A stretch of DNA of 64,000 bases from Kibdelosporangium aridum (GTDB taxonomy: Bacteria > Actinomycetota > Actinomycetes > Mycobacteriales > Pseudonocardiaceae). Below, piece by piece: positions 19,912 to 27,466 of the stretch. The first letter of the stretch is position 1; each line of letters opens with the position of its first letter. The stretch is from NCBI RefSeq assembly GCF_900176515.1, contig NZ_FWXV01000003.1, positions 744,001-808,000 of the forward strand, in the 5' to 3' direction. A model generated the notes under the pieces. The model had not been told where the DNA came from. It saw only the letters and a program-made list of their open reading frames with translations, and made no database searches. Position numbers and translations under genes: made by a program.

Positions 19912-20490
19912 ATGGCACGCGCCGGACGCCGACCCGGGCAGACCGAGACCCGCGAGCAGATCCTGGCCGCGGCCAGGGCGCAGTTCGCCGAGCTCGGCTA
20001 CGACGGCGCGACCATCCGCGGGATCGCGGCGAAGGCGTCGGTGAACCCGGCGCTGGTACACCACTTCTTCGGCACGAAGGAACGCGTTTTCCTGGCCGCG
20101 CTTGAGCTTCCGCTCGATCCGGCGGTGATCGTCCCCGCACTCGTCGAAGGGCCGCGCGCGCAGTTCGGTGAGCGGGTCGTCCGGCTGTTCCTCACGGTGT
20201 GGGGCGATCCACAGACCCGCGCGCCGTTCCTGGCGATGATGCGCACGATCACCACGAACGAGCAGGCAGCCCGGATGCTCAAACAGTTCCTCGAGCGCCA
20301 GGTGCTGGCGCGGGTCGCCGCCGGGCTCGGCGTGTCCCCGTTGCGGGTGGCCGCGGCGGCTTCGCACATGGTCGGCCTGGCACTGTTCCGCTACGTCGTC
20401 CAGGTCGAGCCGCTGGCCAGCGCGGACGTGGAGGAGATGGTCGCGACGGTCGCGCCGATCATCCAGGCCTATGTGGATGAGACCGCGTAG
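19912..20490 (+). CDS. TetR/AcrR-family regulator divergent from hisF
   Basis: 192 residues with HTH GYDGATIRGIAAKASVNPALVHHFF, then LELPLDPAVIVPAL and RLFLTVWGD, plainly paralogous to the TetR at 16029. ATG at 19912. The 30-base divergent space with hisF is short, so any operator would overlap both promoters. The last 22 bases overlap the convergent PPOX gene. Ligand and targets are unknown. Confidence 0.88.
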   Translation: MARAGRRPGQTETREQILAAARAQFAELGYDGATIRGIAAKASVNPALVHHFFGTKERVFLAALELPLDPAVIVPALVEGPRAQFGERVVRLFLTVWGDPQTRAPFLAMMRTITTNEQAARMLKQFLERQVLARVAAGLGVSPLRVAAAASHMVGLALFRYVVQVEPLASADVEEMVATVAPIIQAYVDETA

Positions 20491-20849
20491 CAGATGGTGG
20501 CGTCGCGGCCGCGGAACAGCTTGCTGCCGTAGATCACCAACCAGCCGCTCAGGCCGTACTTGCGGGCCATCACCTTGCGGATCCGGTCGGTCTCGGCGGC
20601 GTCGAGTTGACGTGCCACGCCGGGGATCGGCTCGCTCTTCTGCTTGCCACGCACGTCACATTCGGCGATCTCGACGTTCTGGTTGCGACGCAAACGCTTC
20701 ACCTTGCCCGCGTCGCTGCGGGTCCAGAAGATCAGTTCCTCACCGTCCCGCGCGCACCAGACGGCGGTCGGCACCTTCCGCCCGTCCTTGCGAAACGTCG
20801 TGACCAACACGTAACTGGCGTCGGCCAACCTGGCCAGCTCGGCATCCAC
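20469..20849 (-). CDS. PPOX-class F420/flavin-dependent oxidoreductase
   Basis: 126-residue split-barrel protein of the pyridoxamine-phosphate-oxidase superfamily: VLVTTFRKDGRKVPTAVW, ELIFWTRSDAGKVKRLRRN and the closing GRDATICYAV strand. Members in actinobacteria usually bind F420 or flavin and reduce quinones or xenobiotics. It lies 10 bases after the MOSC gene and ends the minus-strand run starting with the MFS pump, which hints at a detoxification theme. Confidence 0.85.
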   Translation of the reverse strand: MDAELARLADASYVLVTTFRKDGRKVPTAVWCARDGEELIFWTRSDAGKVKRLRRNQNVEIAECDVRGKQKSEPIPGVARQLDAAETDRIRKVMARKYGLSGWLVIYGSKLFRGRDATICYAVSST

Positions 20850-20859
20850 GCAGTGCAGG

Positions 20860-21402
20860 CTAGACCGGCTGCAACGGCCGGTGGGGATGAGCGGGCAGTT
20901 CGACGCGGATCTGATCGCCTGTCCGGACCACCCCGCCGGTCAGCACGACCGACATGATCCCGGCCTTGCGGATCACGTTGCCCTCGTCGTCCTTGCCGAG
21001 GACCTGCTTGAGCAGGCCGTTGGCGAAAAGGTCGATCTGCATGCACGGGTTGCGCAGGCCGGTCACCTCGATGACAGCCTCGTCGCCGAGGTGCAGCAGC
21101 GTGCCCGTGGGCAGGCCGAGCAGGTCGATGCCACGTGTGGTCACGTTCTCGCCGATCTGCCCGGGTCCGACGGTGAACCCGGCTTCGCGGAACTCGTCGA
21201 ACAGTTCCGCGTGGATCAGGTGGACCTGCCGCAGGTTCGGCTGGCTCGGATCACGGGCCACCCTGGACCGGTGCTTGACCGTCACGCCTTGGTGCACATC
21301 GCCTTCGACACCGAGCCCGGCGAGCAGCGTGATGCTGTCCGCGTTAGGTTTGGTGAACGTGTACTCGCTGCTGCGGCTCACGGCCGCCACTACCCCAGTC
21401 AT
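20860..21402 (-). CDS. MOSC-domain protein
   Basis: 180 residues. The MOSC (MoCo sulfurase C-terminal) domain is seen in GVEGDVHQGV, QVHLIHAELFDE, PGQIGENVTTRGIDLLGLP and the conserved cysteine in GLRNPCMQID, the residue proposed to carry persulfide or contact Mo-cofactor. ATG at 21402 is 14 bases after the ABC permease stop. MOSC proteins often take part in Mo-dependent reductive detoxification; the partner enzyme is not in the window. Confidence 0.87.
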   Translation of the reverse strand: MTGVVAAVSRSSEYTFTKPNADSITLLAGLGVEGDVHQGVTVKHRSRVARDPSQPNLRQVHLIHAELFDEFREAGFTVGPGQIGENVTTRGIDLLGLPTGTLLHLGDEAVIEVTGLRNPCMQIDLFANGLLKQVLGKDDEGNVIRKAGIMSVVLTGGVVRTGDQIRVELPAHPHRPLQPV

Positions 21403-21416
21403 GACTCCGACTGTAC

Positions 21417-22133
21417 TCAAGGCGTGCGCCTGCGCAGGGTCGCTGCGCCAAGGATCAAGGCCAGCACGGCGCAGCCGCCGATGATCGCCAGGTCTCGTGC
21501 CAACGTTCCGGTGAAGTCCTCGGATCGGGTGACGTGGGTCAGCGCGTCGACCGCGTAGGACAACGGCATCACGTCCGACAGCCAGTTCAGCAACTCCGCC
21601 ATGTCGCCACGGGGCACGAACAACCCGCACAGCAGGATCTGCGGCATCACGAAGACGGGCATGAACTGCATCGCCTGGAACTCCGTGCGCGCGAAGGCGC
21701 TGACGAACAGGCCAAGCGCCATCCCGAGCAACGCGTCCAATACCGCGATCAGCAGCAGGATCCACAGTGGACCTTTGACGTCCAGGCCGAGCCAGCTCAC
21801 CGAGACGAGGGTGGCGATCGAGACCTGGAAGACCGCGACCACGCCGAATGCCATGGCGTACCCGGAAAGCAGGCCGAACTTGCCGATCGGCATGGTCATC
21901 AGCCGCTCGAGCGTCCCGCTTGTCCGTTCCCGCAAGGTGGTGATCGAGGCGATCATGAACATGATGATGAACGGGAACACACCAAGCAGAGCGGGCGCCG
22001 CCCGGCTGAACGCCTGCTCGGAGTTGAACACGAAGCGCAGCAACACCATCAGCAGCGATGGCAACAGCAGAAGCATCGCGACGGTCCGCGGGTCATGCCT
22101 GAGCTGTGCGAGGATGCGACGGGCGGTACTCAT
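21417..22133 (-). CDS. ABC-2 type drug/antibiotic efflux permease
   Basis: 238 residues, six membrane segments, DrrB-like. The ABC-2 motif TTLRERTSGTLERLMTMPI is present, and the C-terminal MPLSYAVDALTHV is typical. Start overlaps the ATPase stop by 4 bases. Together they make an exporter. Substrate unknown; regulation probably by the MerR protein upstream of the run. Confidence 0.9.
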   Translation of the reverse strand: MSTARRILAQLRHDPRTVAMLLLLPSLLMVLLRFVFNSEQAFSRAAPALLGVFPFIIMFMIASITTLRERTSGTLERLMTMPIGKFGLLSGYAMAFGVVAVFQVSIATLVSVSWLGLDVKGPLWILLLIAVLDALLGMALGLFVSAFARTEFQAMQFMPVFVMPQILLCGLFVPRGDMAELLNWLSDVMPLSYAVDALTHVTRSEDFTGTLARDLAIIGGCAVLALILGAATLRRRTP

Positions 22134-22846
22134 ACTGTTTCCTTGATCAGCTTGAGGAAAGCGTGCTCCACGTCCGCGGTGTCGGTCCGTGTCCGCAGAC
22201 CGTCAGGTGTGTCGTCGGCGAGCAGAAGCCCTTCACGCATGAGCAACAACCGTTGGCAGCGCGCGGCTTCGTCCATCACATGACTGGAGACCAGCAACGT
22301 CACGCCACGTGCGGCCAAGCTGTGGAACAACATCCACAACTCCTCACGTAACACCGGATCAAGCCCGACCGTCGGCTCGTCCAGCACCAGCAACTCAGGC
22401 TTGCCCAACAACGCGACCGCCAGGCTCGCTCTGCTCCGCTGCCCGCCGGACAACTGCCCGACCATGGCGTTGGCGTGGTCGGCCAGACCCACCTCGTCGA
22501 TCACACGCTGCACGTCGGATTTGGCGGTCTTGAGCACGGAAGCGAAGTAGCGCAACGCTTCCGTGACCGTGAGGTCGCCGTAGAGCGCGGGGTTCTGGGT
22601 CGAATAGCCGACCCGATTCCGCAGTCTTGGGTGGCCCGCCGGCAAACCGAGCACGCTGACCGTGCCCGACTCGACGATCTGCACGCCCACGATCGCCCGC
22701 ATCAGGGTCGACTTGCCACAGCCGCTCGGCCCCAGCAGACCCGTCACGGATCCCTGTTGGACCTCGAAGTCAACCCCACGCAGGACCTGTCTGCCGCCCC
22801 GGCGGACCTTGAGGCCCTCGACACTGAGGACCGAGGAATTAATCAT
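22130..22846 (-). CDS. ABC exporter ATPase (DrrA/CcmA type)
   Basis: 238 residues. Walker A GPSGCGKST, signature LSGGQRSRASLA, Walker B ELLVLDEPTVGLDP and the switch histidine SSHVMDEA are intact. The ATG at 22846 is chosen; it lies 4 bases past the MFS stop, and the longer TTG start at 22882 would overlap the pump gene. The start region is AT-rich and contains inverted repeats (separate entry). Powers the permease encoded next. Confidence 0.92.
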   Translation of the reverse strand: MINSSVLSVEGLKVRRGGRQVLRGVDFEVQQGSVTGLLGPSGCGKSTLMRAIVGVQIVESGTVSVLGLPAGHPRLRNRVGYSTQNPALYGDLTVTEALRYFASVLKTAKSDVQRVIDEVGLADHANAMVGQLSGGQRSRASLAVALLGKPELLVLDEPTVGLDPVLREELWMLFHSLAARGVTLLVSSHVMDEAARCQRLLLMREGLLLADDTPDGLRTRTDTADVEHAFLKLIKETV

Positions 22847-22870
22847 ACGTTTAATTCTGCGCTTGCAGAA
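22837..22870. promoter_or_regulatory. two inverted repeats at the MFS/ABC junction
   Basis: AATTAA (22837-22842) and TTAATT (22851-22856) form a perfect six-base repeat with an 8-base spacer that spans the ATPase start codon. TTCTGC (22855-22860) and GCAGAA (22865-22870) form a second repeat with a 4-base loop in the last codons of the pump gene. Such AT-rich sequence is unusual for this DNA and suggests an internal promoter/operator or an mRNA structure controlling ATPase translation. Confidence 0.4.
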
Positions 22871-23975
22871 CTCTTCCGTCAACCCTCACCAGCACGACGG
22901 CAAGCACAGGCAACAGCAGCGCGACGACCACCCACGGGAAGGAGGCGGGCCCGAAGGCGTCGAGGAAGACCCCGCCGACGATGCCGCCGCCCGCCATGGA
23001 TCCGTTCCACGACGTCACGAGCATGGCCTGCGCGGTGTCGCCGCCATTCGCGATCGCGGTCTGCAAGAGAGTCGGAACACCTCCCCAGCCCAACCCCCAC
23101 AGCACCGCGGCGACGTACGGGCTTCCGGTCAGCCCAACCGCGGCGACAGCGACAAGGACCGTGCTCACGATCAGCAGAAGCCTGAGGTTTCGGTCGATGT
23201 ACGCCCCGACGATCCAAATGCCCACCATCGAAGCGGCGCCGAGCAGCAACAGCACGAGATCCACATCCCCGCCCGCGTAGTTCAGGAAGGGCGCGATGTA
23301 CGTGTAGATGACGTTGTGCGCCAACACAAACGCGATCACGACAAACAGAACCGCCGCGACACCGGGGATTGTGAGCGTCTGCCGGAAGGACACTCGTTCC
23401 CCAGCTTGTTGCCCGGGGTAATCCGGCACCGCCGCGGCGATCCAGACGATGAGCACGACCGCGAGCACCGAGACAACGGCGAACGTCACCCGCCAGCCGA
23501 GGAGCCCGCCCAGGAAAGTTCCGGCAGGCACGCCGAGGGAAAGCGCGACCGGTATCCCGGCCATGACGATGGCCATCGCCTTGCCCTGCAAGCCTTCCGG
23601 CGCCATTCGCCGGGCGTATCCGGCAAGCAATGACCACACCACACCAGCCGCGACACCAGCGACGAACCTCGCACCCATCGTCAGGACGTAACTCGTCGAG
23701 ATGACGGTGATGGTGTTACCCACGGCGAACCCCACAATGGCCGACAGCAACAGGCGCTTACGCCGCCACCTCGCTGTGATCAAAGACAGCGGGATCGCCG
23801 CGATGGCGGTCGCCAGGGCGTAGATGGTCACCGACTGGCCCATCGCGGACTCACTGACTCGGAGGTCGGCGCTCATCCCGGTCAGCAGGCCCGCAGGCAA
23901 CGCTTCGGTCAGGATGGTGATGAAAGCGGCTGTGGCCAACGCGATCAGCGCCCGTACCGGCAATTTCCGATCCAT
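22851..23975 (-). CDS. MFS efflux transporter (AraJ/Bcr family)
   Basis: 374 residues, 12 membrane spans. GARFVAGVAAGVVWSL, GIPVALSLGVPAGTFLGG and LGWRVTFA are typical of DHA1 drug or arabinose efflux pumps; the decayed pump at 3250-3930 is a relative. ATG at 23975 (MDRKLPVRAL). First gene of a five-gene minus-strand run (pump, ABC ATPase, ABC permease, MOSC, PPOX) with spacings from -4 to +14 bases. A 28-base inverted repeat lies between it and the divergent MerR gene. Confidence 0.9.
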   Translation of the reverse strand: MDRKLPVRALIALATAAFITILTEALPAGLLTGMSADLRVSESAMGQSVTIYALATAIAAIPLSLITARWRRKRLLLSAIVGFAVGNTITVISTSYVLTMGARFVAGVAAGVVWSLLAGYARRMAPEGLQGKAMAIVMAGIPVALSLGVPAGTFLGGLLGWRVTFAVVSVLAVVLIVWIAAAVPDYPGQQAGERVSFRQTLTIPGVAAVLFVVIAFVLAHNVIYTYIAPFLNYAGGDVDLVLLLLGAASMVGIWIVGAYIDRNLRLLLIVSTVLVAVAAVGLTGSPYVAAVLWGLGWGGVPTLLQTAIANGGDTAQAMLVTSWNGSMAGGGIVGGVFLDAFGPASFPWVVVALLLPVLAVVLVRVDGRVLQAQN

Positions 23976-23990
23976 GCCGGGTATGCTCAA

Positions 23991-24018
23991 ACCTTGACAT
24001 CGATGTGAAGGTCAAGGT
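23991..24018. promoter_or_regulatory. MerR-type operator between mfs and merR
   Basis: ACCTTGAC (23991-23998) and GTCAAGGT (24011-24018) are perfect 8-base inverted arms with a 12-base spacer, placed between the divergent MFS and MerR genes. CTTGACC-type -35 sequence lies within the arms, as at promoters twisted open by MerR activators. This is the most likely binding site of the adjacent regulator. Confidence 0.75.
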
Positions 24019-24037
24019 GGCGTGAGGGGGACCACAG

Positions 24038-24442
24038 ATGCGGATCGGGGAGCTGTCGGAGCGGACCGGGACACCACGCCGACTGCTGCGCTACTACGAA
24101 GAGCAAGGCCTGATCAAAGCGGACCGGCTGGAGAACGGCTACCGCGACTACGACGAGGCCTATGTGGACAGAGTGCTGCAGATCCGCGGCCTGCTCGACA
24201 CGGGACTGCCGACCCGGATCATCAAGCAGATCCTGCCGTGTCTCAACAAACCCCGCGAGATCCACTTCGACGACGCGACGCCGGAGACGCTGGAGTTGCT
24301 TGCCGCCGAACGCGACCGGATGACCGCCCGGATCTCGTGCCTGACCCGCAACCGGGACGCGATCGCCGAATACCTCAGCGTGGTCGCTACCTCACAACGC
24401 GCAAGCGGAACTCAGCACCGAACTTCCCCGCGTTCGCGGTGA
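24038..24442 (+). CDS. MerR-family transcriptional regulator
   Basis: 134 residues. Begins MRIGELSERTGTPRRLLRYYEEQGLI, the canonical MerR winged helix, followed by a GLPTRIIKQILPCL hinge and the dimer coiled coil (TLELLAAERDRMTARISCL). Ribosome site GTGAGGGGG. Only one cysteine is present, so it is probably a drug/organic-ligand sensor rather than a metal sensor. It is divergent from the MFS-ABC-MOSC-PPOX run, which it probably controls through the 23991-24018 repeat. Confidence 0.92.
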   Translation: MRIGELSERTGTPRRLLRYYEEQGLIKADRLENGYRDYDEAYVDRVLQIRGLLDTGLPTRIIKQILPCLNKPREIHFDDATPETLELLAAERDRMTARISCLTRNRDAIAEYLSVVATSQRASGTQHRTSPRSR

Positions 24443-24905
24443 TCACGTCCAGTTTGACCACGGGACTACCCGGGCTGTCGAAGAACCGGACGCCCGCGCC
24501 GAGCAGGACGGGCACGACGTGCAGGACGATCTCGTCGACGAGTCCGGCTTCGATGCTCTGCCGGGGCACGCTGCCGCCGGTGACGACAAGGTTCTTGCCG
24601 TTCGCGGCCTTCAGACCAATGTCGACACAGTCGCGGATGTCGCCGGACAGGAACGTGAGCGGCTCCGGGGCGAGCGCGGGATCCTTGTGCGTGAGCACGA
24701 AGATCGGCCCCTGCCAGGCGCCGCCGTAGGGCTTCGTGTCACCGATGACGCGTCCGCCGCACATGAACGCCCCGGTCGTCCGGATGACCTCGTTGCCGAG
24801 TTCCTCCGGTCCGCCGTACCCGAGCGCCCAGTCCACTTCGTCATCCTGATCGGCGATGAAGCCGTCCATCGACATGGTCATGTGCCAGATGACTTTTCCG
24901 GTCAT
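24387..24905 (-). CDS. dihydrofolate-reductase-family protein (RibD C-terminal fold)
   Basis: 172 residues: VIWHMTMSMDGFIAD, GGRVIGDTKPYGGAW, NLVVTGGSVPRQSIEAGLVDEI and HVVPVLLGAGVRFF are the standard segments of the YyaP/RibD-C family. It is an NADPH-dependent reductase of unknown substrate, not the essential folate enzyme. ATG at 24905. Its 3' end overlaps the MerR gene by 56 bases in convergent orientation. Confidence 0.88.
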   Translation of the reverse strand: MTGKVIWHMTMSMDGFIADQDDEVDWALGYGGPEELGNEVIRTTGAFMCGGRVIGDTKPYGGAWQGPIFVLTHKDPALAPEPLTFLSGDIRDCVDIGLKAANGKNLVVTGGSVPRQSIEAGLVDEIVLHVVPVLLGAGVRFFDSPGSPVVKLDVITANAGKFGAEFRLRVVR

Positions 24906-24998
24906 AGCGCTGTCCTTTCCGTTGGCGACCAGCCTGGACCAGCGGCTCGTATGCGTCCAATGCCAATATCGGCGTGAAACCATAGATACAGTTGATGG

Positions 24999-25856
24999 AT
25001 GCTCGACATCGTGCGATTGAGGGTCCTGGCCGCAGTCGCCGCGCACGGTTCGGTCACGGCAGCCGCGCAGGCGTTGCACTACTCGCAGCCGTCGGTCAGC
25101 CATCACCTGGCCCGGCTGGAAGCCGCGACCGGAGCGCGGCTGATCCAACGGGTGGGTCGTGGCATCCGGCTGACCGCCGAGGGTGAACTGCTTGCCAAGC
25201 GCGCCAACGAGATCATCGGCCGAGTCGATGCGGCGAGCGCCGAACTGTCCGCCATGGTCGGACTGCAATCCGGTCGGGTGCGCATCGCGGCATTCACGTC
25301 CGCACTGAGCGTCCTCGTTCCTCCTGCCGCAGCGGCGATGCGCGAGCTCCACCCAAACATCGAGTTGCATCTCGCCGACGCGCATCCCGTGGTCGCCAAA
25401 CAGCAATTGCGCGACGGCGAAGTAGACCTCGCCATCGTGTTCCACTACGACGATGCCCCGCCGGACGACGGCCTCAGATACACGTACCTGCTTGACGATC
25501 CCGTGTACCTGCTCAGCAAGGCGCCCGGCCGGACACTGGAGGACAACCGAGACGCGGCATGGATCGCGGGCTGCGAGAACTGCCGCGCCGAGTTCGTCGG
25601 CATGTGCCACACCGCTGGCTTCACGCCACGGATCGCTTACGTCAGCGACGACATCATCGTCAAGCAAGCGCTTGTCGCCGCAGGGCTGGGCGTCACCACG
25701 ATGCCGGGCTTGGCACTGCGTGCACACCACGCGGACGGCGTCATCACGAGTGAACTGCCTTTCCGGCGAAGGATCTCCCTTGCCACATTCGGCGAACCAC
25801 CCGACCCACCGGCGACAGCCGCCTTCATCGCCGCCCTATCGTCAACCCAGGGTTGA
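24999..25856 (+). CDS. LysR-family transcriptional regulator
   Basis: 285 residues. N-terminal winged helix: VAAHGSVTAAAQALHYSQPSVSHH and LIQRVGRGIRLTAEGE; the C-terminal half is a periplasmic-binding-like effector domain with three cysteines (GCENCRAEFVGMC). It is divergent from the DHFR-family gene, a possible target. Its final codons are part of the first of two 19-base inverted repeats belonging to the next gene. Ligand unknown. Confidence 0.92.
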   Translation: MLDIVRLRVLAAVAAHGSVTAAAQALHYSQPSVSHHLARLEAATGARLIQRVGRGIRLTAEGELLAKRANEIIGRVDAASAELSAMVGLQSGRVRIAAFTSALSVLVPPAAAAMRELHPNIELHLADAHPVVAKQQLRDGEVDLAIVFHYDDAPPDDGLRYTYLLDDPVYLLSKAPGRTLEDNRDAAWIAGCENCRAEFVGMCHTAGFTPRIAYVSDDIIVKQALVAAGLGVTTMPGLALRAHHADGVITSELPFRRRISLATFGEPPDPPATAAFIAALSSTQG

Positions 25857-25886
25857 CGACCCAACATCGTCAACCTACAGTTGACG
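25840..25886. promoter_or_regulatory. two tandem 19-bp inverted repeats (GTCAAC-N5-GTTGAC type)
   Basis: Repeat one, CGTCAACCCAGGGTTGACG at 25840-25858, is a perfect palindrome around a central A and includes the LysR stop. Repeat two, CGTCAACCTACAGTTGACG at 25868-25886, has 7-base perfect arms. Their centres are 28 bases apart, close to three helical turns, and the second ends two bases before the ATG of the Clp_N/HTH gene. This looks like a cooperative autoregulatory operator. Confidence 0.75.
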
Positions 25887-25888
25887 GC

Positions 25889-26605
25889 ATGACGAACACA
25901 CCCAAACTCGGCGACCTGATCGACGCGGTGGAGAACCTGCACCCGAACGGCGATCCCTTGAAGCGCCTGACCGACGCGGTACTGATCGCGCAGCACCTGG
26001 ACGAGCTGGCGGACCACCTGATCGGCCACTTCGTCGACCGGGCAAGGCATTCCGGTGCCTCGTGGACCGAGATCGGCCAGAGCATGGGCGTGACCAAGCA
26101 GGCCGCCCAGAAGAGGTTCACGTCCAACGCCCCGGAACAGCTCGACGTCTCCCAGTTCGCCCGGTTCACCGACAAAGCGCGCGTCGCCACCGTGGCCGCG
26201 CAGAAGGAAGCCGAGCGCCTCAAGCACGCCGAGATCACGCCGGGTCACATCCTGCTCGGCTTGTACGCCGCGCCGGACGCGTTGGCTACCAGAGCGATCA
26301 CGTCACTCGGCGGCAAAGCCGAGACCATCATCGCCGCGGTGACACCAAAACTGGGCCCGGCCGTCGACACCCCGCCGAGCCCGCACATCCCGTTCTCCGG
26401 CCAGTCCAAGAAAGTTCTCGAACTGACCGTCCGTGAAGCACTCCGCCTCGGGCACAACTACGTTGGCACCGAACACATCCTGCTCGGACTGGTCGCCCTC
26501 GACGACGACGTCATCAAGGCGGCGTTCGCCGAGTCAGGCGTCCCGATCGACAAGATCGAGCAAGCCGTTGTCAGCGAGTTGCCGCAAGAGCCTCCGGCAA
26601 TGTGA
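25889..26605 (+). CDS. HTH plus Clp_N double-repeat protein
   Basis: 238 residues. The N-terminal half has a helix-turn-helix (ASWTEIGQSMGVTKQAAQKRF). The C-terminal half has two Clp N-terminal repeats (AEITPGHILLGLY and GHNYVGTEHILLGLVAL), the adaptor/substrate-binding module of ClpA/ClpC, without any AAA+ ATPase domain. It therefore looks like a DNA-binding protein that can be recognised by, or mimic, the Clp machinery. Such proteins are frequent and uncharacterised in actinomycetes. The tandem repeats directly upstream suggest autoregulation. The 3' end overlaps hisA by 35 bases, convergent. Confidence 0.82.
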   Translation: MTNTPKLGDLIDAVENLHPNGDPLKRLTDAVLIAQHLDELADHLIGHFVDRARHSGASWTEIGQSMGVTKQAAQKRFTSNAPEQLDVSQFARFTDKARVATVAAQKEAERLKHAEITPGHILLGLYAAPDALATRAITSLGGKAETIIAAVTPKLGPAVDTPPSPHIPFSGQSKKVLELTVREALRLGHNYVGTEHILLGLVALDDDVIKAAFAESGVPIDKIEQAVVSELPQEPPAM

Positions 26606-27302
26606 AAGCGCCCGCGTACAACGCCTTTCCGATGATCGCGCCCTCGACACCGTCGGCCTCCAGGCCCGCGAGCGCACGCAGGTCGTCCACACTGGACACC
26701 CCGCCGGACGCGATGATCGACGCGTCGGTCCGGGCGCAGATCTCGCCGAGCAGGTCGAGGTTCGGGCCCTTGAGGGTGCCGTCCTTGCTGACGTCGGTGA
26801 CCACGTAACGGCAACAGCCGTCGCGGTCCAGCCGGTCGAGCACGTCCCAGAGGTCGCCGCCGTCCTTGGTCCAGCCACGGGTCTTGAGCCGGTGACCTTC
26901 CTCGGTGATCCGGACGTCCAGCCCCACCGCGATCTTGTCGCCGTACTCGGCGATCGCCTTCGCGCACCACTCCGGGTCCTCAAGGGCGGCAGTGCCCAGG
27001 TTCACCCGGCGGCAGCCGGTCGCCAGCGCGGCCTTCAGCGTCTCGTCGTCCCTGATCCCGCCGGACAGTTCGACCTGGATGTCCAGTTCACCGACGACAC
27101 GGGCGACCAGGTCCCGATTGGAGCCGCGGCCGAACGCGGCGTCGAGGTCGACGAGATGGATCCACTCGGCGCCGTCACGTTGCCAGGCCAGCGCGGCCTC
27201 CAGCGGGTCACCGTACGCGGTCTCGGTGCCAGCCTCGCCCTGCACAAGGCGCACAGCCTTGCCGTCGGCCACATCAACGGCTGGGAGCAACGTCAGAGTC
27301 AC
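26571..27302 (-). CDS. priA: phosphoribosyl isomerase A (HisA/TrpF bifunctional)
   Basis: 243-residue TIM barrel that isomerises ProFAR and, in actinobacteria lacking a separate TrpF, also phosphoribosylanthranilate. LLPAVDVADGKAVRLVQGE (catalytic Asp) and VSKDGTLKGPN (second Asp) are intact; the D-x-G-x-K segment and GRGSNRDL fit PriA. No trpF exists among the trp genes here, which supports the dual role. Start GTG at 27302. It lies between hisH and hisF in order, but separated from both by accessory genes. Confidence 0.94.
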   Translation of the reverse strand: MTLTLLPAVDVADGKAVRLVQGEAGTETAYGDPLEAALAWQRDGAEWIHLVDLDAAFGRGSNRDLVARVVGELDIQVELSGGIRDDETLKAALATGCRRVNLGTAALEDPEWCAKAIAEYGDKIAVGLDVRITEEGHRLKTRGWTKDGGDLWDVLDRLDRDGCCRYVVTDVSKDGTLKGPNLDLLGEICARTDASIIASGGVSSVDDLRALAGLEADGVEGAIIGKALYAGAFTLPEALAATR

Positions 27303-27376
27303 GGCGAAGACTCTACTTGGCCTAGTGACCGTCCTCCGCCCTGCGTCGCCGTCCGGCGAACAACAATTCGTTACGT

Positions 27377-27388
27377 GTAAATATTTAC
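27377..27388. promoter_or_regulatory. AT-rich perfect palindrome upstream of the secreted protease
   Basis: GTAAATATTTAC is a perfect 12-base palindrome in otherwise GC-rich DNA, about 80 bases before the protease start and within the 164-base gap after priA. It could be a promoter -10 region or repressor site. The rest of the gap shows no gene. Confidence 0.45.
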
Positions 27389-27466
27389 CGCTAGCCACCG
27401 CATGATCGAATGACCAGCATCGAGAACCGCATGCTCGCACTTGAAAACGAATGAGAGTGGATGTTC

